Source: Lysinibacillus boronitolerans JCM 21713 = 10a = NBRC 103108
GTDB lineage: Bacteria > Bacillota > Bacilli > Bacillales_A > Planococcaceae
DNA: 64,000 nt
Assembly: GCF_000772935.1 (NCBI RefSeq)
Contig: NZ_JPVR01000065.1
Span: 1-64,000 of the forward strand
Direction of reading: 5' to 3'
The notes under the pieces are model-generated. The model was given only the letters and a program-made list of their open reading frames with translations. It did no database searches and was not told the origin of the DNA. The position numbers and the translations under genes are program-made. The first letter of the stretch is position 1; each line of letters opens with the position of its first letter. Shown piece by piece: positions 1 to 8,164 of the stretch.

Positions 1-37
1 CAAAAGCCATCGAGAGTGAACCTCTCGATGGCTTTTG
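1..37. terminator. Bidirectional intrinsic terminator
   Basis: A perfect 16-bp inverted repeat (1-16 with 22-37) around a 5-nt loop, with A-run and T-run flanks. Read on the minus strand it ends the amidase transcript; on the plus strand it would end a gene left of the window. Confidence 0.85.
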
Positions 38-48
38 TCTACAGTCTG

Positions 49-80
49 AGCTGTGGATGTTATCATCCACAGCTTTTTTT
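49..80 (+). terminator. Intrinsic terminator, plus strand
   Basis: An 11-bp stem (49-59 with 64-74), a 4-nt loop and a run of seven T. It points rightward, so it probably ends the transcript entering from the left, converging on the minus-strand amidase gene. Confidence 0.75.
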
Positions 81-82
81 GC

Positions 83-1669
83 TTATTCATCTTGTTCATT
101 AAAGTAGTTGAGAATTCCCTGATAAATACCAAGAGTCGCTTGTTCACGGAATTTAGCTGTTGTAATAACGCGCTCCTCACTTGAATTACTTAAAAAGCCT
201 AACTCAATAAGGACGGCCTTTTGACGATTTTCTCGTAATACTAAATAATTCCCTTGTTGTGTACCACGGTCTCTTAAATCTAGTTTACTGGAAAGGCCGT
301 CATGAATTGCTTCAGCAAGCCCTTTTTGATTGCTATTCATATAATAGGACGTGAAGCCGTTAATGGAGCTATCATCTGTTGCATCGTAATGAAGGCTAAT
401 AAAGGCATCTGCCTCATATTGATGGGCAATCGATACACGCTTACGCAATGCCACATATTCATCCGATTCTCTTGTCATGACAACGTTTGCGCCAGCAGCA
501 CTTAGCTTGGAAGCTAGCAAAGTGGCCGTTTTTAAAGTTATGCCCTTTTCCTCAGTACCACGTTGACCAGTTGTACCATGGTCATTTCCACCATGACCAG
601 CATCAACAACGATCGTTAATCCACTTAAAGTACCTTTTTTACGGGGTTCTTCTATTTCTTTCTGTGGATTTGTCGCTTTATTGGAACTTGTTGTGACCAC
701 CCAGTTCGCGACAAAGGCTGTTTTTTCGTCGTCTATTTGTATTTCATAAAAATCATTTTTAACGCCTACTATCGGGTAATTTCCACCAGCATCTACACGT
801 TCAACCACCTCTGCTGCTGTTGAGGCATCCGTTCGTAGGTTTGTCCCATTATAGATAATCGTAACAGACTCTAACTCTTTGGAAGATGATGTTTTTGAGG
901 TACTTTTTACTTTATTGGAGAATGTACCGTAAAAACTATAGACCCAACCAACTTTTTTATCATTGTACTGAATTTGTACCCAATTATGCTCATGTGCGAG
1001 TACTTTAAAGGCTTGTCCTTTTGTTGCGGTGCCGATTTTTTTAGCGTTCAAATCTGGCTTCTTACGAACATTAAGGGTATCCACTAAAATGGTGAAGGTT
1101 GCATCTTTATTAGCGGATGCCGTGGTTGTAGTAGTTACTTCTACAGCATCTTCCTTGGGTTCCGTTTCCTTTTTAGGGTTATCGTTGATCGTGACATAAT
1201 CCTTCGACACCCATCCTGTTAGTCCATTCCAATCGATTTTTGCCCATTCTCCATTTTCTTCAACGAGGTTTGCTTGGTTACCTGTAGAAAGTTGACCAAG
1301 AACAGCTGAAGAGATATCTGGTTCTGTTCGAATATTTAAACGGTCAACTTGTGAAATGACGGTTTTGTCGATCACTTGTTTAGCATTAGTAGGTGCTGTC
1401 AGCCAAGAGGCAACCCATCCTTCGTAATTACCTGCTTTGACTTGGTACCAATCACCTTCTCGACCGATTGAGGTTAAAGGGTCACCTTCTTCTAAAGTCG
1501 TAATAATGGGATAAGACAATCCAGGACCCTCACGCAAATGAAGAATCGTTCCAGCGACTTTTAGATCACTGGTGTCAGCGGAAGCTCTTTGAACAAAGTT
1601 CTTATTTGGAATCGCCATCGTTACCATTAGTACGAAGATGATTATACTATGTAAAATTTTTGTCCTCAT
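83..1669 (-). CDS. Secreted N-acetylmuramoyl-L-alanine amidase with four SH3b repeats
   Basis: A 528-residue secreted cell-wall hydrolase predicted to cut the amide bond between MurNAc and the stem peptide. A signal peptide occupies about residues 1-31. Four bacterial SH3 (SH3b) repeats follow at about 35-93, 107-160, 195-248 and 270-327, each with the LNIRTEP/LNVRKKP-type start and GWV end. The C-terminal Amidase_3 domain (about 348-525) shows the zinc-ligand DAGHGG motif, an EKGITL segment, SLHYDA and the catalytic-glutamate region VLIELGFLSN. The position beside hisS matches B. subtilis yrvJ. It is transcribed away from hisS and ends in the hairpin at 1-37. The family is clear; the exact peptide substrate is not shown. 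Confidence 0.92.
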   Translation of the reverse strand: MRTKILHSIIIFVLMVTMAIPNKNFVQRASADTSDLKVAGTILHLREGPGLSYPIITTLEEGDPLTSIGREGDWYQVKAGNYEGWVASWLTAPTNAKQVIDKTVISQVDRLNIRTEPDISSAVLGQLSTGNQANLVEENGEWAKIDWNGLTGWVSKDYVTINDNPKKETEPKEDAVEVTTTTTASANKDATFTILVDTLNVRKKPDLNAKKIGTATKGQAFKVLAHEHNWVQIQYNDKKVGWVYSFYGTFSNKVKSTSKTSSSKELESVTIIYNGTNLRTDASTAAEVVERVDAGGNYPIVGVKNDFYEIQIDDEKTAFVANWVVTTSSNKATNPQKEIEEPRKKGTLSGLTIVVDAGHGGNDHGTTGQRGTEEKGITLKTATLLASKLSAAGANVVMTRESDEYVALRKRVSIAHQYEADAFISLHYDATDDSSINGFTSYYMNSNQKGLAEAIHDGLSSKLDLRDRGTQQGNYLVLRENRQKAVLIELGFLSNSSEERVITTAKFREQATLGIYQGILNYFNEQDE

Positions 1670-1783
1670 CAGATTCCTCCTATTCCTTGTGCTATTTTAC
1701 CATGCTTTTATCATAAAATTCGTGGTAAAATGGTAACAGAATTAGTTATTTTCAAGATAGACGGGTGAAAAATACAAAAATAG

Positions 1784-1812
1784 TTGACATTGCTTTAGCT
1801 AGTGACTAACAT
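1784..1812 (+). promoter_or_regulatory. Promoter of the hisS-aspS T-box leader
   Basis: TTGACA at 1784-1789 and TAACAT at 1807-1812 with a 17-bp spacer, a sigma-A-type promoter. Transcription would start near 1819, just before the T-box leader. Confidence 0.75.
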
Positions 1813-1818
1813 AAAGGG

Positions 1819-2106
1819 TAATCGAAAAATGATTAATCGCTTATGACCAAGCAAGTAGCGTATACCACTATTGGAAAAGAGAGGGAAAGACTTAGGCTGC
1901 AATCTTTCCTACAAAAATGTATCACGTGAATAACACTTGAGAGGCTTTTTTCTGAAAAGCAGTGCCTAGTAGGAAAAAACGGAATCGGCCGTTATCCGAT
2001 TAAGAGGAGGACACATGTAATTATTTTGTGTCAACTAGGGTGGAACCGCGGAAGCTTATACAGCTCTCGTCCCTTGCATTAGCAAGGTGACGAGGGCTTT
2101 TTTTGT
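1819..2106 (+). promoter_or_regulatory. T-box riboswitch leader of hisS-aspS
   Basis: The leader carries an AGTA element near 1850, a long stem I region, the T-box core AGGGTGGAACCGCG (about 2037-2050) and a G+C-rich terminator hairpin at 2062-2106 with a seven-T run. In this class, uncharged tRNA binds the specifier loop and the T-box bulge and favours the antiterminator. The likely specifier is CAC (His) at 1934-1936 in the 3' side of stem I; a second CAC at 1923-1925 is an alternative, and I did not fold the RNA. The genes downstream make histidyl- and aspartyl-tRNA. Confidence 0.88.
2062..2106 (+). terminator. T-box attenuator terminator
   Basis: A hairpin of about 16 bp (AGCTCTCGTCCCTTGC pairing with the GCAAGG..ACGAGGGCT arm) followed by a T-run. 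It is the regulated terminator of the hisS leader. Its 5' arm lies next to the T-box core, as expected for alternative pairing. Confidence 0.85.
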
Positions 2107-2147
2107 TGCCCAAAAAGTAATGAGTTTTTCGAGGGATTGCTGTTTTT

Positions 2148-2294
2148 GCTCAGAGAAGAGGGGAAGGCGCTCCAACTAGTGTGAAAAGCGCTCATCAGAG
2201 GTTGTAACCCGCTCAGAACGGCCAGAAATCCGCTCAATCAAAGCATGCATTCGCTCAAAGTGGTACAACAGCTGCTCTATCATAAGCAATCAAT
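2148..2294 (+). repeat. Array A: seven degenerate 21-bp units
   Basis: GCTC cores begin at 2148, 2169, 2190, 2211, 2232, 2253 and 2274, exactly 21 bp apart. The bases between are poorly conserved, except that units tend to end in A-rich sequence then C before the next GCTC. The array lies in the untranslated segment between the T-box terminator and the hisS RBS, so every full-length hisS transcript carries it. It shares its unit with the arrays at 35462 and 51111. Function unknown. Confidence 0.85.
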
Positions 2295-2309
2295 ATAGGA
2301 GGGAATTAC

Positions 2310-3578
2310 ATGAGTTTTAAAGTGCCACGAGGGACACAAGATATTTTGCCAGGTCAATCTGAAAAATGGCAAAAGGTTGAAGCGATTATTCGTGATATTT
2401 GTCGTGTTTATCGCTATAACGAAATTCGCACACCAATTTTCGAGCAAACGGATCTATTTGCACGTGGGGTTGGGGAAACAACTGATGTTGTACAAAAGGA
2501 AATGTATACATTTGAAGATCGTGGAGGGCGTTCATTAACACTACGTCCAGAAAATACGGCTGGTGTCGTACGTGCCTATGTGGAGCATAAAATGTTTGGT
2601 GCTCCAGATCAGCCAGTTAAGCTTTCTTACTTAGGACCAATGTTCCGCTATGAGCGTCAACAAGCGGGTCGTTATCGTCAATTTGTACAGTTTGGAGTAG
2701 AAGCAATTGGTTCAGCAGATCCTGCGATTGATGCAGAAGTCATTGCTCTTGCTATGGACGTCTATGAATCAGCTGGTTTAAAGGATTTAAAATTAGTGAT
2801 TAATTCACTTGGCGACAAAGAAACACGTGATACACATCGTACTGCTTTATTACAGCATTTTGAGCCACATATTCATGAGTTTTGCTCAGACTGTCAAAAT
2901 CGTTTGCAAAAAAATCCATTGCGCATTTTAGATTGTAAGGTAGATCGTGAGCATCCGTTAATGCAAACGGCTCCAGCGTTAACTGATTTCTTAACAGAAG
3001 AATCAGCTGCTTATTTTGCTCAAGTGAAAACGTACTTAGATACATTGGCTATTTCATACGAGGTTGATCCAAATCTCGTGCGAGGACTTGATTATTATAA
3101 TCACACAACATTTGAAATTATGTCCACAGCATCAGGCTTTGGAGCGATTACAACACTATGTGGTGGTGGACGCTACAATGGATTAGTGCAAGAAATTGGC
3201 GGTCCTGATGTACCAGGTATAGGTTTTGCATTAAGTATTGAGCGTTTGTTGCTGGCACTTGAAGCAGAGGGTGTTGAATTAGACACAGCTTCAGGGCTAG
3301 ATGTTTACATTATTGCAATGGGCGATGAGGCGAAGCAAAAGGCTGTTGAGCTGACAAGCACTTTCCGAGCGAAGGGACTTGCGACAGAGATGGATTATTT
3401 AGACCGTAAAATGAAGGCTCAAATGAAATCAGCGGATCGTCTAGGTGCAAAATATACCCTTGTTCTTGGTGAAACGGAGCTTGAAGAGCAGGCAGCAGCT
3501 GTCAAACATATGGAATCTGGGGAGCAGCACAAAGTGGCATTCTCAGAGCTAGTGAACTATTTAACACAACAGGCATAA
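2310..3578 (+). CDS. hisS: Histidyl-tRNA synthetase
   Basis: Class II aminoacyl-tRNA synthetase that charges tRNA-His, cytoplasmic homodimer. 422 residues, the usual length. Motif 2 is seen in [15 protein letters not shown], the HisRS signature in [15 protein letters not shown] (about residues 257-271), and motif 3 in [12 protein letters not shown]. The C-terminal anticodon-binding domain starts near residue 330. The ATG has a strong GGAGG RBS (2298-2302). It is first in a two-gene operon with aspS, controlled by the T-box leader, as in B. subtilis. Confidence 0.98.
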   Translation: MSFKVPRGTQDILPGQSEKWQKVEAIIRDICRVYRYNEIRTPIFEQTDLFARGVGETTDVVQKEMYTFEDRGGRSLTLRPENTAGVVRAYVEHKMFGAPDQPVKLSYLGPMFRYERQQAGRYRQFVQFGVEAIGSADPAIDAEVIALAMDVYESAGLKDLKLVINSLGDKETRDTHRTALLQHFEPHIHEFCSDCQNRLQKNPLRILDCKVDREHPLMQTAPALTDFLTEESAAYFAQVKTYLDTLAISYEVDPNLVRGLDYYNHTTFEIMSTASGFGAITTLCGGGRYNGLVQEIGGPDVPGIGFALSIERLLLALEAEGVELDTASGLDVYIIAMGDEAKQKAVELTSTFRAKGLATEMDYLDRKMKAQMKSADRLGAKYTLVLGETELEEQAAAVKHMESGEQHKVAFSELVNYLTQQA

Positions 3579-3643
3579 AACAGACAGAGGGCATTCCTAG
3601 TGAAATGCTACATAAATTGAAGATATTTTGGAGGAATTTAACA

Positions 3644-5413
3644 ATGGCTACAAGAACACATGCGAGTAACGAGCTTTCAGAAGCGTTACAAGGCGAAAAA
3701 GTCGTATTAAAAGGTTGGGTACAGCGTCGTCGTGACCTTGGTGGTTTAATTTTCATTGATTTGCGTGACCGTACAGGTATTACGCAAGTTGTTTTTAGTC
3801 CAGACGTTGCAGAAGCACATGCATTAGCGGATAAAGTGCGTAGTGAATATGTGATCGAAGTGGAAGGCACTGTCATCCTTCGTACAGAAGATCAAATCAA
3901 TCCAAATGTGCCAAACGGTAAAATCGAAGTGGAAGCAACAAAATTAGTGGTGATTAATACAGCAAAAACAACACCATTCCAAATCGAGGATCGCACGGAC
4001 GTATCAGAAGATTTACGTTTAAAATATCGCTATCTAGACTTACGCCGTCCCGTAATGTTCGATACATTCAAAATGCGTTCTGATGTGACACGTACAATTC
4101 GAAACTTCCTACAAAACGAAGGTTTCTTAGAAGTAGAAACACCTATTTTAACAAAATCAACGCCAGAGGGTGCTCGTGACTATTTAGTCCCTTCACGTGT
4201 TCATGAAGGTGAATTTTACGCTTTACCACAGTCACCTCAATTATTTAAACAATTATTAATGGTTGCTGGTTTTGAAAAGTACTTCCAAATTGCGCGTTGC
4301 TTCCGTGACGAAGATTTACGTGCTGACCGTCAACCAGAGTTTACACAGGTGGATATTGAAACGAGCTTCTTAACACAAGAAGAAGTATTAGAAATGAACG
4401 AGCGCTTGATTCAAGCGGTTATGAAAGAAGTAAAAGGAATCGACATTCCTGCACCGTTCCAGCGCATGAAATACCAAGAAGCGATGGATCGTTATGGTTC
4501 AGATAAGCCAGATGTACGTTTTGGATTAGAGCTAGTGGCGTTAAATGATATTTTTGAAGGCTGTAACTTCAAAGTATTTGCGGATACGGTTGCACAAGGA
4601 AAACAAGTGAAAAGTATCAATATTAAAGGTGCAGCTGACAAATATTCTCGTAAAGACATGGACGAGTTAACAAAATTCGTTGGGATTTATGGAGCAAAAG
4701 GTCTTGCTTGGTTAAAGGTAACAGAAGAAGGCTTAAATGGTCCAATCGCTAAATTCTTTGATGAAGCATTAGCTGCAGCCTTAATCGAGCGTATGGGAGC
4801 GGAAGTTGGCGATATTCTAGTATTTGTAGCAGATAAAGCCGCTGTTGTAGCAGCTTCTTTAGGTGCTCTACGTACGAAATTAGGACAAGATTTAAATCTA
4901 ATCGATGAATCACAATTTGCCTTCCTTTGGATTACTGACTGGCCGTTATTCGAATACTCTGAGGAAGATGGACGCTACTATGCAGCACATCATCCATTCA
5001 CACGTCCGTTTGATGAAGATATAGCGTTAATGGACACAGATCCTGCAGCAGTACGTGCACAAGCATATGATATCGTTTTAAACGGCTACGAACTTGGTGG
5101 TGGTTCATTACGTATTTACGAACGTGACCTACAAGAGAAAATGTTTGAATTACTTGGCTTCTCAGAAGAAGAAGCACAAGCACAATTCGGCTTCCTATTA
5201 GAAGCGTTTGAATACGGCGTACCACCACATGCAGGTCTTGCATTTGGTCTTGATCGCTTCGTCATGCTATTAGCAGGTCGTACTAATTTACGTGATACAA
5301 TTGCATTCCCGAAAACAGCTAGTGCAAGCTGCTTGATGACAGAAGCACCAAGTGAAGTATCTCCTGAGCAACTAAGTGAATTAAGCCTGGCCATCAAACC
5401 ATTTAGAAAATAA
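3644..5413 (+). CDS. aspS: Aspartyl-tRNA synthetase
   Basis: Charges tRNA-Asp, class II synthetase. 589 residues, bacterial type: N-terminal OB-fold anticodon-binding domain (about 1-105), catalytic core with motif 2 around [16 protein letters not shown], a GAD insertion domain (about 300-410) and motif 3 [15 protein letters not shown] near the C-terminus. I start it at the ATG at 3644, preceded by GGAGG (3630-3634); the frame is open 39 bp upstream but lacks an RBS there. It follows hisS by 65 bp and ends before a terminator. Whether it also charges tRNA-Asn depends on whether the genome has GatCAB. Confidence 0.97.
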   Translation: MATRTHASNELSEALQGEKVVLKGWVQRRRDLGGLIFIDLRDRTGITQVVFSPDVAEAHALADKVRSEYVIEVEGTVILRTEDQINPNVPNGKIEVEATKLVVINTAKTTPFQIEDRTDVSEDLRLKYRYLDLRRPVMFDTFKMRSDVTRTIRNFLQNEGFLEVETPILTKSTPEGARDYLVPSRVHEGEFYALPQSPQLFKQLLMVAGFEKYFQIARCFRDEDLRADRQPEFTQVDIETSFLTQEEVLEMNERLIQAVMKEVKGIDIPAPFQRMKYQEAMDRYGSDKPDVRFGLELVALNDIFEGCNFKVFADTVAQGKQVKSINIKGAADKYSRKDMDELTKFVGIYGAKGLAWLKVTEEGLNGPIAKFFDEALAAALIERMGAEVGDILVFVADKAAVVAASLGALRTKLGQDLNLIDESQFAFLWITDWPLFEYSEEDGRYYAAHHPFTRPFDEDIALMDTDPAAVRAQAYDIVLNGYELGGGSLRIYERDLQEKMFELLGFSEEEAQAQFGFLLEAFEYGVPPHAGLAFGLDRFVMLLAGRTNLRDTIAFPKTASASCLMTEAPSEVSPEQLSELSLAIKPFRK

Positions 5414-5424
5414 TGTGTAATACA

Positions 5425-5473
5425 AAATACCTGGACTTCCTAGCAAATACTGTTGGGAATCTAGGTATTTTTT
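5425..5473 (+). terminator. Terminator of hisS-aspS
   Basis: AAATACCT pairs with AGGTATTT, and inner TTCC/GGAA pairs extend the stem, followed by a T-run. It separates the synthetase operon from the 6S RNA promoter. Confidence 0.75.
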
Positions 5474-5513
5474 GCGTTTTCTTAAGAAATTATAGATTAT
5501 TAGAGAAAATCGT

Positions 5514-5542
5514 TTGAATTATCAGAAAAGTGGTGGTATGAT
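5514..5542 (+). promoter_or_regulatory. Promoter of 6S RNA
   Basis: TTGAAT (5514-5519), a 17-bp spacer and TATGAT (5537-5542). The predicted start near 5549 lies just outside the closing stem of the 6S RNA. Confidence 0.75.
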
Positions 5543-5548
5543 AACTGT

Positions 5549-5756
5549 AATACGAATCCTGATGTGTTTGTCTAACTGCTAACTCTACTTCACAGTTTTG
5601 ACCGAACATTATAGAATCGGGAGCCTTCATTTTGTAGTCGCAAACATGCCCCTAACGGAGCGGGACGTTTAAAGTTGCAAAGCGGGCACCCACCTGCGAA
5701 TTGCGGGTTCAAAACGAATGTTTCTTGGCATTACGGCACAATTGGGATTCGTCCTA
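5549..5756 (+). ncRNA. ssrS: 6S RNA (SsrS/BsrA type)
   Basis: A structured RNA that binds sigma-A RNA polymerase by mimicking open promoter DNA. The ends pair perfectly: ACGAATCC (5552-5559) with GGATTCGT (5745-5752). Inside are segments typical of Firmicutes 6S RNA, including CCTGATGTGTTTGTC near the 5' end and GACCGAACATTATAGAATC followed by GGGAGCC. It sits directly after aspS, where B. subtilis has 6S-1 (bsrA), with its own promoter and a terminator at 5770-5796. Length about 200 nt fits the family. Confidence 0.85.
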
Positions 5757-5769
5757 TACATAGGATTGA

Positions 5770-5796
5770 AAGGAGCTTATCATAGCTCCTTTTTTA
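5770..5796 (+). terminator. Terminator of 6S RNA
   Basis: AAGGAGCT pairs with AGCTCCTT across a 6-nt loop, with a run of T. It lies right after the closing stem of the 6S RNA. Confidence 0.8.
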
Positions 5797-5905
5797 TATC
5801 AAATTAAACAGGATCAAGGTTGCTAAGAACGAGTATAGAATTTTAAATAAATATTTAGAAAATACAAAATATTACTTTTTATTTCTGATGAAGCATCATA
5901 TAATT

Positions 5906-5923
5906 GGTATAGACAACTATACC
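5906..5923. promoter_or_regulatory. Candidate GntR/HutC-type operator
   Basis: GGTATAG-ACAA-CTATACC, a perfect 7-4-7 inverted repeat. It has the GGTAT..ATACC form common for HutC-subfamily GntR repressors. It lies about 410 bp upstream of the GntR gene; related half-sites recur before the PTS genes at 9389-9409 and 9490-9501. Binding is inferred from sequence only. Confidence 0.6.
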
Positions 5924-6008
5924 TTTATGAAGAGGCTATCTGTTCTAAAGATTAATAATCTTCTAAGTTATGGTTATCCTTTAGGTGGAATCCTTGGATG
6001 AACTTTTT

Positions 6009-6022
6009 TGAAAGCGTTTTAA
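6009..6022. promoter_or_regulatory. cre-like site (CcpA)
   Basis: TGAAAGCGTTTTAA differs from the catabolite-response-element consensus mainly at the penultimate base. It is upstream of a sugar-use gene block, where CcpA control would make sense. One site alone is weak evidence. Confidence 0.4.
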
Positions 6023-6333
6023 TTATGGATGCGGAAGTAACTGTTTAAGAGAAAGTAAATTGTATCAATATTACGAGTCGATGATTTGTCAGTAGAGAAC
6101 ATAATGGGTACAACGATTGAACGCAGATGCTACAATGATAGAGGGGCGTTCAGCATGCCATCATTAGCATACAACAAGCGAGGATGTAAATATGTCCTTT
6201 TCACACTGTCATGCAGATGTTGTTAGTGGACATAATTGAGCTTTACTTAATCAACAATGCGATATACAAAAAGCGATCTGAAGAGGTAAAGTTGTATTGA
6301 GAAATCATAAAGGCGATAAGGAAGGTGCAAGAA

Positions 6334-7056
6334 TTGTTAGAGAAAAATTCTCATATACCTATTTATATACAAATAGAAGAGATTATTAAACAACGAATTT
6401 ATTTAGAAGAATACAGAATTGGTGAGACCATCCCATCAGAACGAGAACTTTCTGCACAATTTGATGTAAGTAGAATGACTGTTCGTCAATCCATTACCAA
6501 TCTAGTAAATAGTGGTCTATTATATCGAGAAAAAGGGAGAGGTACATATGTTGCAAATCCAAAATTAGAGCAACCGTTAAAAGGCTTAACGAGTTTCACG
6601 GAAGATATGCGAGCAAGAGGAATGGAACCAAGCAGTAAGGTGTTACGATTTGAGAAAATCATACCACCAGTGGATATTGCAAGAGATTTAATGATAGAGC
6701 CTGGTGAAGAAGTATTTTTTGTAGTGCGCATAAGAAATGCAGATGCGCAACCAATGGCAATCGAAAGAACATATATCCCCGTTAAAATTTATCCAGAGTT
6801 GGATGAGAAGCAAATAATGGGCTCGCTTTATGCCTTAATCGAAGCAAAGTTCCATCAAAAAATTGGAAATGCGGTACAACAGATGGAAGCAGCCATCGTA
6901 TCGAAAGAGGATAGTAAGTTTCTACAAATTAATCAAACAGCACCAGTTTTAATTATCAAACGTACAAGTTATTTATCAGATGGTAAGCCCTTTGAGCTTG
7001 TACGCAGTACGTATCGAGCTGATCGTTATAAATTCATAAGTGAAATTAAAAGGTGA
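6334..7056 (+). CDS. GntR-family regulator, HutC/UTRA type
   Basis: A DNA-binding repressor-type protein, 240 residues. The N-terminal winged helix (about 5-72) contains the GntR signature IPSERELSAQFDVSRMTVRQ; the UTRA effector domain covers about 90-235 and in this family usually binds a phosphorylated sugar or amino acid. I place the start at TTG 6334, which has GGAAGG at a good distance; an in-frame GTG at 6325 overlaps that RBS. It is followed after 4 bp by the SIS-domain gene, so both are probably one operon. Likely controls this sugar block through the repeats at 5906 and 9490. The effector is unknown, perhaps a 6-phosphorylated amino sugar. Confidence 0.88.
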   Translation: MLEKNSHIPIYIQIEEIIKQRIYLEEYRIGETIPSERELSAQFDVSRMTVRQSITNLVNSGLLYREKGRGTYVANPKLEQPLKGLTSFTEDMRARGMEPSSKVLRFEKIIPPVDIARDLMIEPGEEVFFVVRIRNADAQPMAIERTYIPVKIYPELDEKQIMGSLYALIEAKFHQKIGNAVQQMEAAIVSKEDSKFLQINQTAPVLIIKRTSYLSDGKPFELVRSTYRADRYKFISEIKR

Positions 7057-7060
7057 TTTT

Positions 7061-7780
7061 ATGCATGCATATTTTTCTGAAATCGAAAAGCTTATCCAGA
7101 TTGTGAAGGAGCAGGAGGCATCACATATAGGTGAGGCGGCACAACTCATTGTCCAACGTCTCCAAAAAGGTGGGATAATTCAATTATTTGGTTGTGGTCA
7201 TTCACAGCTATTGGCACAGGAGGCATTTTATCGAGCAGGTGGTTTAGTACCCGTACGTCCTATATTTATTGAACCTTTAGCTTTACATGCTGGAGCATTA
7301 GCTTCTTCAATCAATGAAAAAGATCCAACTATTATTGAACAGCATAAGGAACAGTTTGACTTTCGTGAAAATGATGTTTGCATCGTCATTTCAACCTCAG
7401 GGAGAAATGCAGCACCTATTGACGTCGCTTTATTAGCAAAGGACTCAGGGATATTTGTGCTATCCCTCCAGTCACTCCTCTATAAGGAACAGTCTACACG
7501 GCATCACAGTGGGCTACGGCTAGAAGATGTGGTAGATTTCGTCATCAATACCCATATACCGATTGGCGATGGTGTACTAAATATACATGAGATGCAGTAT
7601 GCGCCAGCATCCACTGTTATTGGCTCATTACTAATAAATGCTTTGTTCAGTGAAATCATAGAAACGCTAGCAAAGTCCTCAATAGAGTTACCGATATTTG
7701 TCAGCAATAATGTTGATTCAGATTGGTCGCATAATGAGAAAATGATTGCCAAATATCAACATCGGATTAACTTTACGTGA
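7061..7780 (+). CDS. SIS-domain phosphosugar-binding protein (COG4821/UPF0309)
   Basis: 239 residues with one sugar-isomerase (SIS) fold over most of the length. Seen are GCGHSQLLAQEAFYRAGG (glycine-rich phosphate loop), VISTSGRNAAPIDVALLAK (a second SIS signature) and a conserved C-terminal stretch ASTVIGSLLINALFSE. These fit the uncharacterised COG4821 group rather than MurQ, which is longer. The ATG at 7061 has an AAAAGGTGAT RBS; the gene starts 4 bp after the GntR stop and ends 19 bp before the HPr gene. Given the MupG-like enzyme in the block, it could act on a sugar-6-phosphate as an isomerase or etherase. That role is inference. Confidence 0.8.
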   Translation: MHAYFSEIEKLIQIVKEQEASHIGEAAQLIVQRLQKGGIIQLFGCGHSQLLAQEAFYRAGGLVPVRPIFIEPLALHAGALASSINEKDPTIIEQHKEQFDFRENDVCIVISTSGRNAAPIDVALLAKDSGIFVLSLQSLLYKEQSTRHHSGLRLEDVVDFVINTHIPIGDGVLNIHEMQYAPASTVIGSLLINALFSEIIETLAKSSIELPIFVSNNVDSDWSHNEKMIAKYQHRINFT

Positions 7781-7799
7781 AAGAAAGGAGATATGGTAA

Positions 7800-8078
7800 A
7801 TGAAGAAAATGTATAAGATTACATCTCCTGAAGGTATTCATGCCAGACCTGCTGCATTACTTGTTACTGCAGTGACACCATTCCAAAGTGATATTAAATT
7901 AACATACAAAGAAAAATCCGTTAATTTAAAGTCTATTATGGGCGTGATGTCACTAGGTGTTAAACCAGAAAGTGTAGTGGAAATTTCAGCAGATGGGCCA
8001 GATGTGGCAACATTATTTCAAACTGTTACCGAAGTCATGTTGTCTAACGCAATAGGAGAAGAATGGCAAGAGGAATAA
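7800..8078 (+). CDS. HPr-family phosphocarrier protein, block-dedicated copy
   Basis: 92 residues, close to HPr length (87-88). It keeps the phosphorylatable histidine of the PTS relay in GIHARPA (His14) and the regulatory serine region NLKSIMGVMSLGV (Ser45, equivalent to Ser46 of B. subtilis HPr). It could therefore take phosphate from EI to the IIA encoded nearby and could also be an HPr-kinase substrate. The RBS is AAAGGAG. Normal ptsH sits with ptsI; here no EI gene is near, so this is probably a second HPr recruited to the sugar block. A specific role for this copy is inferred from context. Confidence 0.88.
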   Translation: MKKMYKITSPEGIHARPAALLVTAVTPFQSDIKLTYKEKSVNLKSIMGVMSLGVKPESVVEISADGPDVATLFQTVTEVMLSNAIGEEWQEE

Positions 8079-8123
8079 AAGATTCTTGCAGTGGTTACGA
8101 TCATACCACTGCAACAGAATCTT
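8079..8123 (+). other. Strong intercistronic hairpin after the HPr gene
   Basis: AAGATTCT-GCAGTGGT and ACCACTGC-AGAATCTT arms form a near-perfect stem of about 16 bp around a 9-nt loop. It lacks a T-run (TATAAATA follows), so it looks more like a 3'-end protecting or processing hairpin than a classic terminator. It separates the regulator-SIS-HPr genes from the GNAT gene. Confidence 0.6.
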
Positions 8124-8164
8124 ATAAATAATTGTCTGAATATTGGAAATTAAGAGGTGGTTAA

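Larger units (their letters stand above)
5797..6319. other. Gene-free segment with regulatory sites upstream of the GntR gene
   Basis: 523 bp with no convincing gene. It holds the inverted repeat at 5906-5923 and the cre-like site at 6009-6022. Short open stretches near 6060-6230 have no start with RBS and resemble no family I recognise; the segment may include decayed coding sequence. Confidence 0.5.

Noticed and set aside
2148..2294. Array A as a CRISPR array
   Set aside because: The conserved core is only 4-6 bp, the period is 21 bp, and there are no cas genes.
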